A stretch of DNA of 64,000 bases from the NCBI RefSeq assembly GCF_902806685.2, contig NC_048539.1:15044378-15108377 (forward strand). The letters are read 5' to 3'. Every line of letters begins with the position of its first letter. Position 1 is the first letter of the stretch. This document shows positions 60,601 through 64,000 of this stretch, piece after piece. The DNA is from Maniola hyperantus (lineage: Eukaryota; Arthropoda; Insecta; Lepidoptera; Nymphalidae). A model generated the notes under the pieces. It was not told where the DNA came from, searched no databases, and worked only from the letters and a program-made list of their open reading frames with translations. A program made the translations under genes and the position numbers.

Positions 60601-62649
60601 TTCACCTACGCAATTTTTAAAGCTATCACAAAGGAATCATATTCATTTATTCATAGATCGAAATTTTCCTTTCGTAACCCAATAGTATAGAATATATAGA
60701 ATATAGTAGATATAATTATTCAGTAGGTACATCATTAATTATCTTTTCTATCATTCAATTATCAAAGCTATTCTTGATTTTCTGCAAATCTGTCCCAGTG
60801 CCAGTTCTGTGCCAGTTTTTCTTAAGGCTCGCCATGCATTACAATCTTGGGTTTTTCGAAAAGAGCTCTACCTTTTTGAGGTATTTTGTTAGGAAAGAAA
60901 ATTAGACATGGTCTTAAAAATTACTTATTTCCCCTTTCTCCTTTAGCAAAAGCTTGTGTTTAGACGACAATAGTGCAATAAGTGGACTTTAAAGTTGAAC
61001 CTAAGACCTTTTCAGGTCCCAGTTCCCTCCCTGACCGCCGGATATTTAGGCTGAGATCTATATAGCGCACTTTGTCTTTGCTTAGACTTAAGATTGAGTT
61101 AAAACGAGACAGATTTATATGAGAGATATATCTCTGCCTCGTTTTAACTCTGTCTCAAGTCTAAGCAAAGTCAGAGTGCGCTCTATAGATTTTACCGTTA
61201 GAGTTCGGTAGGTATGACTTACCTATAGATCCATCGATCACGTTCCTTCCGCGACGCACACGCAAAATAACGCGGTGCACGATTTTCTGCACTTAGAGCG
61301 AAACAGTGGGGCCTGCTCAGTACCGATGAGTGTAATGCTCGAATTTCCACCTGAAAATTAACAAATTTACATTGCATTAGCTCTGAAGCTCACAACTTCG
61401 TCTGTTCTGTGTGGCATAAATTATTAATCGTGGATAATGTAGCTGTGAAAGAATTTTCAGATTCGGCTCATTGGTTCCACCGAGAACCCCAAACATACAA
61501 ACTCTTAGAATAATAATCATCGTCATCATAATCAACTTATCGCCACTGGGCCACTACTAAGCACAGTTCTCCCAGTGCGGATTGGCAGTCTTCACACACC
61601 TGTAAGAAGATTATGGAGAACTCTCAAATATGCTGGTTTCACGATGTTTTCCTTCACCATTCTATTTCTTCATATAAAAATTACATTAAGTCAATTAGTA
61701 CTTATTGAAACTCCCTGTCTCTCTCAACTCTTCTTGGACATGATTTTTTGTTTATAATCAATCATACCTCCGTAATGCAGTTTTTTATTGAAAGGTTTAT
61801 TCGGATCCGCACTGGGAAAACTGTGCTTAGTAGTGGCCCAATGGCGATTAGTTGATTATGATGATGAGTTTTTATGTAGCAGTTAACAAGTTGTAGGTAA
61901 AAAACCGGCCAAGTGCGAGTCAGGCTCGCGCAATGAGGGTTCCGTACTACAGTCGTATTTTTTCGATATTTTGCACGATAATTCAAAAACTATGATGCAT
62001 ATAAATAAATAAAAATCTGTTTTAGAATGTACAGGTGAAGACCTTGCATATGATACCCCACTTGATATAGTCACTCACTTCGGAAGTTGAAAATACTAAT
62101 TATTAGTTCATGACCACAATTTAATTTTTTTTGTGTGATCTAACCCTAAATTCACGGTTTTCAGATTTTTCCCCAAATGTCAGCTATAAGATATACCTAC
62201 CTGCCAAATTTCATGATTCTAGGTCAACGGGAAGTACCCTGTACGTTTCTTGACAGACAGACAGACAGACAACAAAGTGATCCTATAAGGGTTCCGTTTT
62301 TCCTTTTGAGGTACGGAACCCTAAAAACTACAACAGACAAGAATACTTGTCCTTAAAAAATTGAGGTACATTTCGGTAGACCTATTTTTCAAAAACATGC
62401 GCTTAACTTACCATGACGCATATACCGGTTACAAAGATACCGCTAAGTATTGCGATACGACCGGCTATTATACTCGTAAATTAAGTATGATTCAGAGTAT
62501 TGAAAGTGACTGAGCGTTGAACTTAACCTTTATTGGAGTATTGAAACTCCTAATAATGCTGAAGTTGAGATTTTCTTACCTGATTAGGTGGTCCGAGATC
62601 CATTGTGGATACAGCCGGTGAGTGCGCTGATAGTAGACTTTCATGAGAT
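42436..62649 (-). CDS. raskol: Ras GTPase-activating protein, SynGAP/DAB2IP family (raskol), 5'-partial
   Basis: Fourteen exons on the minus strand give 1,373 residues plus a stop; every splice phase agrees. In order they encode: the C-terminal part of a PH domain (residues about 1-75 of this piece), a C2 domain (about 85-200, 'KRYYCEILLDDTLYARSSSK', 'FWGEVYEFSGLPAVRAI'), and a RasGAP domain (about 220-470) with the arginine-finger loop 'LTFRGNSLATK' (Arg about 287) and the 'FLRFLCPAILSP' signature. A long Ser/Asn-rich disordered region and a C-terminal coiled coil ('CVEEELRREQRKMAAALSHK') follow. The family speeds GTP hydrolysis by Ras/Rap at the membrane; fly raskol (CG42684) is the likely orthologue. 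Animal relatives are 1,200-1,350 residues or more. The start lies right of 64,000. Confidence 0.93.
42677..43119 (-). other. raskol intron M-N with two dispersed repeats
   Basis: 42,736-42,918 is an 'actactggacgg' copy ('aactactggacggattgggc' to 'gagcataagctagtaata'). 42,940-43,092 is a Helitron-like fragment ending 'gcggacatcatctagtta'. Both are in plus orientation, opposite to the gene. Confidence 0.7.
43120..43235 (-). CDS. raskol: raskol exon M, coiled coil
   Basis: 116 nt: 'YEREIERLKCSVELLRGRLG', then 'PTDSGQDHTDAKMKAIIS'. It is heptad-like and matches the C-terminal coiled coil of SynGAP/DAB2IP. Acceptor TTTTCAG, donor CCAG|GTAATA. Confidence 0.88.
43236..44003 (-). other. raskol intron L-M with a foldback MITE
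   Basis: About 43,401-43,611 is a foldback: 'aaggccgccttgaaatttgt' and 'gcggctgcagcgctgctttg' at the left are inverted at the right by 'acaaagtagcgcgatagcag' and 'gcaaatttgaaggtgccc'. The rest holds nothing that I can name. Confidence 0.6.
44004..46014 (-). CDS. raskol: raskol exon L, long disordered exon
   Basis: 2,011 nt giving 670 residues rich in Ser and Asn, expected to be disordered; 'SSSSSIDEEGLSTDN' and many SP/TP pairs suggest phosphorylation sites. The acceptor is TTTCAG and the donor is CAG|GTTCAT at 44,003. The open frame extends 11 codons past this donor before stopping, so the donor choice rests on the in-phase coiled-coil exon M. The exon is AT-richer than the GAP exons. Confidence 0.85.
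46091..46188 (-). CDS. raskol: raskol exon K
   Basis: 98 nt: 'ELDPLSEILEDLSKRLMSND', then 'IGPPAPMGENIF'. It continues the conserved segment after the GAP domain ('LGPLPRLLNDI' in SynGAP). Acceptor TTTAG, donor CAG|GTTAGT. Confidence 0.88.
46189..46981 (-). other. raskol intron J-K with foldback MITE
   Basis: About 46,474-46,735 is a 'gagccagcgcgtg' family foldback ('agagccagtgagtgccagac' to 'gaaggtctggcacgcgctgg'), related to 39,184 and 4,786. The remainder is AT-rich. Confidence 0.7.
46982..47221 (-). CDS. raskol: raskol exon J, post-GAP region
   Basis: 240 nt, phase 0 both ends. A Gln/Ser-rich linker ('RPQDQQHQQLLQSQQQPDG') is followed by 'HVDLGKQLATLHGLLADSLP', the stretch that in SynGAP reads YIDLGRELSTLHALL. 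Acceptor TTGCAG, donor CAG|GTTCGT. Confidence 0.9.
47287..47364 (-). CDS. raskol: Candidate cassette exon I', duplicate of exon I end
   Basis: 78 nt with its own acceptor (CTTTCAG) and donor (TCC|GTGAAT), phase 0 at both ends, encoding 'IQSQETFMKFLNVILKPMKV' then FLRNIS. It parallels exon I ('QGKEAFMEFLNDFLEQEAPN', MKAFLRAIS). Both flanking introns would be 65 nt, and their first 18 nt match. There is no stop. Included between exons I and J it would add 26 residues; it cannot replace exon I, because the phase would break. Its use in mRNA is unproven. Confidence 0.55.
47430..47596 (-). CDS. raskol: raskol exon I, RasGAP C-terminal helices
   Basis: 167 nt: 'YPNERAARNLTLVAKTLQTL', 'ANFTRFQGKEAFMEFLNDFL' and 'EQEAPNMKAFLRAIS'. 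Acceptor CTACAG, donor TCT|GTAAGT. Its last 87 nt and the start of the following intron are duplicated just downstream (47,287-47,364). Confidence 0.92.
47597..48111 (-). other. raskol intron H-I with small MITE
   Basis: About 47,674-47,758 has short inverted ends 'cacagggtg' and 'caccctgt' around an AT-rich core. No other feature is seen. Confidence 0.45.
48112..48224 (-). CDS. raskol: raskol exon H, FLR signature
   Basis: 113 nt: 'LTSMGREDISDNLISASIFL', then 'RFLCPAILSPSLFGIIH'. This is the most conserved RasGAP block; the Arg of FLR supports the finger loop. Both ends are split codons that fit exons G and I. Confidence 0.93.
48225..48694 (-). other. raskol intron G-H, nothing recognised
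   Basis: AT-rich intron sequence; no repeat matched elsewhere in the window. Confidence 0.5.
48695..48903 (-). CDS. raskol: raskol exon G, RasGAP middle
   Basis: 209 nt: 'DTLGEAVAAAAGSGATDCEV', 'DPLRAGSGAALRRQQSALRD', 'TVTLAWRAIAASAPRFPPPL' and 'RDCFATFRE'. It matches the SynGAP stretch 'DAIGEF...CEVDP...LREVFASWR'. It is richer in Ala than usual and strongly GC-biased. Confidence 0.88.
48904..50076 (-). other. raskol intron F-G with dispersed repeats
   Basis: 48,985-49,112 is the 'ttcaatcacgtc' family. 49,630-49,680 has a Helitron-like word ('ttccagaaaatcaaagaatt'). 49,867-50,045 is a common lepidopteran repeat: T-run, 'agagatagcgagcaaacgag', 'gattaccgccgcccatgaac', 'gaaccgccgatgcgttgcc'. 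ORFs over 49,224-49,611 show no motif. Confidence 0.6.
50077..50276 (-). CDS. raskol: raskol exon F, arginine-finger exon
   Basis: 200 nt: 'VKAKEDIGCALVLCMAGAGL', 'RYLADVVALDVRRTGDHSLT' and 'FRGNSLATKSMEAYLKLVGD', then QYLQ. The Arg of 'TFRGN' is the catalytic finger that enters the Ras active site in this family. Acceptor CCCCTAG, donor CAG|GTCAGT. Confidence 0.93.
50341..50376 (+). repeat. Severed partial copy of the 148-bp unit
   Basis: 'gtcgagcggcagcacg' matches the array unit exactly, after a scrambled 'gcgtagtagtagtagcgtag'. It is the piece of the last unit left on the far side of the inserted SINE. Confidence 0.75.
50377..50549 (+). mobile_element. SINE-like insertion inside the array
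   Basis: The sequence from 'aggtttggaatactc' to 'ataatgaataaaaaa' matches 57,300-57,440 in reverse ('gatgcctattcactcttg', 'cacacctgatgg'). It ends in a short A-tail and separates 'cggcagcacg' from 'cgtcgacgcactgg', which are contiguous in every intact unit. Confidence 0.75.
50550..52656 (-). repeat. 148-bp tandem array of exon E end plus donor
   Basis: Fourteen copies of a 148-bp unit. Each has the last 121 nt of exon E, the donor ATAG|GTAACT and 27 nt of intron. Donor-side exon ends fall at 52,536, 52,388, 52,240, 52,092, 51,944, 51,796, 51,648, 51,500, 51,352, 51,204, 51,056, 50,908, 50,758 and 50,610. Units are near-identical; those near 50,560 and 50,865 read 'cactcgatg' rather than 'cacttgatg', and the latter has a 2-bp insertion. 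Since 148 is not a multiple of three, reading through shifts frame and hits a stop in the second unit, so the array can be tolerated only as intron. Confidence 0.92.
52536..52775 (-). CDS. raskol: raskol exon E, C2 end and GAP start
   Basis: 240 nt: 'TVRIPVDDVSSRYLNERWYP' ends the C2 domain, a short Pro/Ala linker follows, and 'YARFLDYLKRNYRRLCEYLE' opens the GAP region. The acceptor is TTACAG. The donor ATAG|GTAACT is the first of about 14 identical donors, because the last 121 nt of this exon are the founding unit of the 148-bp array downstream. Splicing from this first donor to 50,276 gives 'EPVIGVKAKEDIG', the family sequence. GC-rich. Confidence 0.9.
53129..53315. mobile_element. Foldback MITE, 'ttgtacacaatct' family
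   Basis: The ends 'ggggccgattctcttgtaca' and the inverse 'tgtacaatggaattagcca' share 'ctaaactaaactaaa', 'gtctaaatctagtg' and their inverse. Related copies are at 26,032 and 60,051. Confidence 0.75.
53444..53613. mobile_element. Foldback MITE
   Basis: 'aaccgacttccaaaaccact' and 'tgtttctacacctgtcatac' at the left, with 'gaaatcgggcgagc', are inverted at the right as 'gctcgcccgacttcatacat' and 'caggtgtagaaacttttgga'. Confidence 0.75.
53650..54237. repeat. Decayed tandem repeat, about 120-bp unit
   Basis: About five units share 'cttaggagttcagtacctt', 'cagcatcaggattgatgag' and 'gttgcttggtacct', with substitutions and small indels. The related ends 'gaatctctatagtttaggag' show the period. No coding sense. 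Confidence 0.7.
54336..54386 (+). repeat. Short dispersed fragment
   Basis: 'cgggcctaattgagaaccac' and 'ctttttggaagtcggt' also occur at 38,565-38,605; the 'aaccgacttc' word resembles the ends of 59,022-59,400. Confidence 0.5.
54560..54785. repeat. Dispersed repeat, first of two copies
   Basis: 'aaaggcacataattacaaaa', 'tacctttttccaaaaattca', 'cagcgccatctacattgccg' and 'cttagagaccagaag' recur at 56,230-56,425. Confidence 0.65.
54935..55585. repeat. Old tandem duplication of about 270 bp, with a hairpin between
   Basis: Segments at 54,940-55,215 and 55,310-55,580 share 'tctgtccttttc', 'acttcagtttattataaa' and an A/T-rich 'aatatttatt' end, at moderate divergence. Between them, 55,268-55,300 has the short hairpin 'ccccgcgcta' / 'tagcgcggg'. 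Confidence 0.55.
55712..55920 (-). mobile_element. Helitron-like short element
   Basis: Starts 'actatatgatgcccgcgatt', then 'gtccgtgtgaatttag', 'ttccgggataaaaagtagcc' and 'atcccgggatgcaagtaaac'; ends in the CAGA run and 'cccatgtataatattaatat'. Same strand as the gene. Confidence 0.65.
55988..56062 (-). pseudogene. raskol: Decayed duplicate of raskol exon D end (D')
   Basis: The minus strand shares with exon D 'TATGTCAACGT' (exon D: 'CATGTCAACGT'), 'AGGCGAGCG.GCAAGCGGGAC' and the donor context 'GGTAAGATGACCT'. A one-base deletion and a change of AAA to TAA (in the exon D frame) destroy the coding sense. It lies 1.7 kb downstream of exon D in the same intron. The donor survives, but no acceptor is evident. 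Confidence 0.75.
56230..56425. repeat. Dispersed repeat, second copy, cut by a LINE
   Basis: Matches 54,560-54,785 up to 'ttcttagagccagaaag', where it stops. After the LINE's A-run at about 57,292 the text 'acaatgagcag' resembles the continuation 'acaatggacaaaag' of the intact copy, so the LINE seems to have landed in it. Confidence 0.55.
56426..57292 (+). mobile_element. LINE 3' end with A tail (5'-truncated)
   Basis: A frame ending at 56,761 carries 'SPERREIEDPLDMTPPQSPN' and a basic tail 'RRHHNKKN', like the end of a LINE protein. It is followed by a 3' UTR containing 'taccactggttcggaacgcc' and 'gaagaaccagcaagaaactc', and an A-run at about 57,282-57,291. The tagged 3' UTR words also occur at 14,735, 58,258, 59,580 and 62,820. 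Confidence 0.6.
57300..57620 (-). mobile_element. SINE-like repeat
   Basis: A T-run (tail) at the left, then 'cgcttgaccacaatcacacc', 'gcggcctaagatgggacgcg', 'tacctagaagatgcctattc' and 'ttgtaaatggtaggaaacac'. It is the fullest copy of the family inserted at 50,377-50,549. Confidence 0.65.
57662..57807 (-). CDS. raskol: raskol exon D, C2 domain
   Basis: 146 nt: 'SSSKLKSELCFWGEVYEFSG', 'LPAVRAIHVNVYREPE' and a basic 'RRARKRDKHALV'. Acceptor TTCCAG, donor TCG|GTAAGA. The last 75 nt and the donor have a decayed duplicate at 55,988-56,062. Confidence 0.92.
57808..58848 (-). other. raskol intron C-D with repeat fragments
   Basis: 58,070-58,190 has a 'ttcaatcacgtc'-like decayed piece; 58,215-58,330 the 'actggttcggaatgcc' family; 58,606-58,680 a reversed 'actactggacgg' piece ('agtagtttgagctgtgcgtt'). 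The rest is plain. Confidence 0.55.
58849..58992 (-). CDS. raskol: raskol exon C, PH-C2 link and C2 start
   Basis: 144 nt. 'KLWLLEAKAIPPKKRYYCEI' and 'LLDDTLYA' open the C2 domain. Acceptor TTTCAG, donor GAG|GTTAGT. It is followed by a 1-kb intron filled with LINE-like and Helitron-like repeats. Confidence 0.9.
59020..59400. repeat. Dispersed repeat with 'aaccgacttc' ends
   Basis: Starts 'ttaaccgacttcaaaaaaag' and 'gaggttctcaattcgtcg' and finishes 'aaaaaccgacttcgatacac'. It has no ORF. It is a common arthropod repeat type, classified from memory. Confidence 0.5.
59401..60050. other. raskol intron B-C, LINE 3'-UTR-like fragment
   Basis: 59,560-59,765 matches the 'accactggttctgaatgcc' family with 'gaagaaccagcaagaaactc' and a trailing 'gcagtcctgtgcgttgctgg' (compare 'gcagccccgtgcattgctgg' at 57,060). 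The ORFs over it are not genes. Confidence 0.6.
60051..60213. mobile_element. Foldback MITE, 'ttgtacacaatct' family
   Basis: 'gttgtacacaatctctaaac' at the left and 'gtttagagattgtgtacaag' at the right are inverted, with 'gtctaaatctattgctatcc' and 'ggatagcactagatttagat' inside. The best-preserved of three copies. Confidence 0.8.
60214..61044. other. Helitron-like fragment then plain intron
   Basis: 60,262-60,402: 'ttcaaggataaaaagtagcc', 'tgggaaggacaaaggctact'-like text and 'atccacgccgacgaagtctg', ending 'gcatcatctagta'. After it I see nothing. Confidence 0.55.
61045..61195. mobile_element. Foldback MITE
   Basis: 'tatagcgcactttgtctttg' and 'cttagacttaagattgagtt' are inverted at the right as 'aactctgtctcaagtctaag' and 'caaagtcagagtgcgctcta'; the short centre is 'gagagatatatctc'. 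A decayed relative may lie at 21,818. Confidence 0.75.
61223..61350 (-). CDS. raskol: raskol exon B, PH domain
   Basis: 128 nt, phase 0 in and two bases out. It carries 'VEIRALHSSVLSRPHCFALS' and 'FACASRKERDRWIY', the last strands and the tryptophan-bearing C-terminal helix of a split PH domain as in SynGAP ('ERDKW'). Confidence 0.88.
61508..61668 (-). mobile_element. SINE, tail half
   Basis: 'catcgtcatcataatcaact', 'gcggattggcagtcttcaca' and 'ttcacgatgttttccttcac' match 9,872-10,080 without the tRNA-like head. Confidence 0.6.
61896..62332 (+). mobile_element. 'ggttccg' family element, full copy
   Basis: Head 'aaaaccggccaagtgcgagt', 'gagggttccgtactacagtc', 'tattttttcgatattttgca' and 'attctaggtcaacgggaagt', a CAGA run, 'caacaaagtgatcctataag', tail 'gaggtacggaaccctaaaaa'. 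It is the most complete copy in the window. Confidence 0.8.
62580..62649 (-). CDS. raskol: raskol exon A (first in window)
   Basis: 70 nt: 'SHESLLSAHSPAVSTMDLGP', then PNQ. The acceptor is TTTCCAG and the donor CAG|GTAAG. The first base completes a codon begun upstream (AG|A, Arg expected). The RSHESLL motif is shared with SYNGAP1 and DAB2IP just before or inside the PH domain. Nothing further upstream could be placed before the window ends. Confidence 0.85.
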
Positions 62650-62807
62650 CTGGAAATAAGCGAGGGGGTTTTTTTAATAAACCAACTGGCGCTGTCATGT
62701 CCACCTTCAGCGGGGTGATTCGCTAACTCAGTGTTCAACAGTGAATGATATGCGATTGATAACCAACGAGCTCATTTGACATTGGTTGTTTCTACATTGC
62801 TGCTTCA

Positions 62808-62935
62808 CTGAATTATTACAAGTGCTTTTGAATCGTCAGGCAGTTTTAATTTACCACTGGTTCGGAATGCCGTTCCTACCGAGAAGAACCAGCAAGAAAC
62901 TCGGCGGTTGTTCTTTTTAATTTACTATGCTGAAA
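62808..62935 (+). repeat. LINE 3'-UTR-like fragment
   Basis: 'acaagtgcttttgaatcgtc', 'accactggttcggaatgccg' and 'gaagaaccagcaagaaactc' match 56,880-57,005. Confidence 0.6.
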
Positions 62936-64000
62936 TAAAATAATTATTCGTAGAAAACGTTCAATGGATTAAAAATAAATTCGAGTTTAGCGAATCATCC
63001 CGCTGGCCGTCTATAACCGTAATATATGTCTTGGCTCATCATTGATCTACAGATACAGATCTACTGCAATGCAACCTAACCTGTTGCCACAAAATATGTC
63101 TAAACAGGTAGCTGTTCTGAGGTGATAGGAATATAGGATCATCACGTCGATTCAGAGAAATTGTTGATGGCAATTGTAACAGAGATACAAACAAACGAGA
63201 ACATTTACGTAATCTTATATCATCTCTAAACGCATACACTGGTACACAGTCTCCGTTATGTCGTGAGTAAAATACTAAACAATCAACTCTTATCGATGAC
63301 TACAAGTATTTTAATATAGGTACGTCTCATAACAACTGTTAGACATGCCTTAGAAAATACTACTTACTAGGTTTTTTGTTGAAATATAGTAGAAATTCCT
63401 AAGCCCATAAAATTAATATACTACCTATATAGCGCTCTGCGCTGCAATAGAGTGAAATATGCCTTTGAACTGAGCTCCTATGTAGGTATATCTAATTAAT
63501 TTGTACGTAGAAGTTTCGTGTTTATAGTCGACGTTGAGCAAATATAAAGCACCTCAGTAAAGGGAGGGGCGACAGTCGACACTCCTAATGAAATTACAAC
63601 ACCTCAACATGGTGGCAGCACGACACTAACCATTCTCATTGTCATTACTTAAATGTCTTTGTTATAGCCCTATGACGGTATAATTTGCTGCTCAATAAAG
63701 TTTTCATGGCAAGGGCTCCCCTTGTTATCGCGTTGGTCGTGAAAAACTTCTTCATTTTTAGGGTCGTATTTTGCTACGTATTCGCTTTACCTCAAAGGTA
63801 AAACACTATCTTTTCCTCGTCGCTAAGATGACCGTTTGAAAAAATCATGGTACCTAACGATATGGGTTTTTTTATTTATTTATTCAGATGCAAGTTAGCC
63901 CTTGTCCAAAATATCGTACCTATTAGCTGAGCTCTGCTCGGGTGAAATTTCAGAAAAATCGTGCAATTTAAAAAATCTTCGAATCAGGAAATTTAAGAAA
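62936..64000. other. No recognisable feature; raskol upstream intron expected
   Basis: AT-rich. Exon A needs an upstream exon ending in two bases of an Arg codon, but I find no minus-strand exon here with a convincing donor and family sequence. The 66-codon minus ORF (63,039-63,239) does not resemble RasGAP proteins. Confidence 0.5.

Larger units (their letters stand above)
61351..62579 (-). other. raskol intron A-B with SINE and 'ggttccg' element
   Basis: The intron carries the two repeats listed next. The remaining sequence (61,670-61,895 and 62,333-62,579) shows nothing I can assign. Confidence 0.6.

Noticed and set aside
63039..63239. Upstream raskol exon
   Set aside because: The 66-codon minus ORF does not resemble RasGAP N-terminal sequence and gives no donor that fits the split Arg codon before exon A.

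Overview
This 64-kb window is nuclear DNA from a moth or butterfly (Lepidoptera). It is AT-rich, its genes are split by introns or are intronless, and it is full of short dispersed repeats of lepidopteran type. These include tRNA-headed SINEs, a Helitron-like family ending in a 'cgcgggcatcatctagt' type tail, a family beginning 'ggccaagtgcgagtc', foldback MITEs and LINE 3' fragments. The species cannot be named from the sequence.

Layout. From 1 to 30.7 kb I find no convincing gene. The stretch holds dispersed repeats, LINE relics, SINEs, a nested gypsy-like LTR element (15,847-16,596), a foldback element with a hammerhead-ribozyme-like motif (20,284-20,701), two abutting perfect palindromes (21,867-21,985) and two tandem arrays with 87-bp and 92-bp units (27.16-28.55 kb). 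From 30,682 to 35,071 lies a non-coding LTR element with 1,190-bp terminal repeats that look identical. From 36,292 to 38,350 is an intronless plus-strand gene for an unfamiliar 685-residue-scale protein, broken in this sequence by one extra A in an A9 tract. From 39.2 to 42.0 kb is a cluster of foldback elements.

The main gene fills 42,436-62,649 on the minus strand. It encodes the PH (C-terminal part), C2, RasGAP, disordered and coiled-coil regions of a SynGAP/DAB2IP-family Ras GTPase-activating protein, the fly raskol type. I placed 14 exons. All splice phases agree, and together they encode 1,373 residues plus a stop; the 5' end lies beyond the window.

The most striking feature is how this gene has been remodelled. 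Three different exons have a downstream copy of their 3' end together with the 5' splice donor. One copy is decayed (55,988-56,062). One is an intact, in-frame 78-nt candidate exon with its own acceptor and donor (47,287-47,364). The third has expanded into about 14 near-identical 148-bp units, each carrying 121 nt of exon plus a donor and 27 nt of intron (50,550-52,656); a SINE has landed in the array's far end. Splicing from the first donor gives a coherent protein, so the array can sit silently in the intron, but it presents about 14 competing donors.
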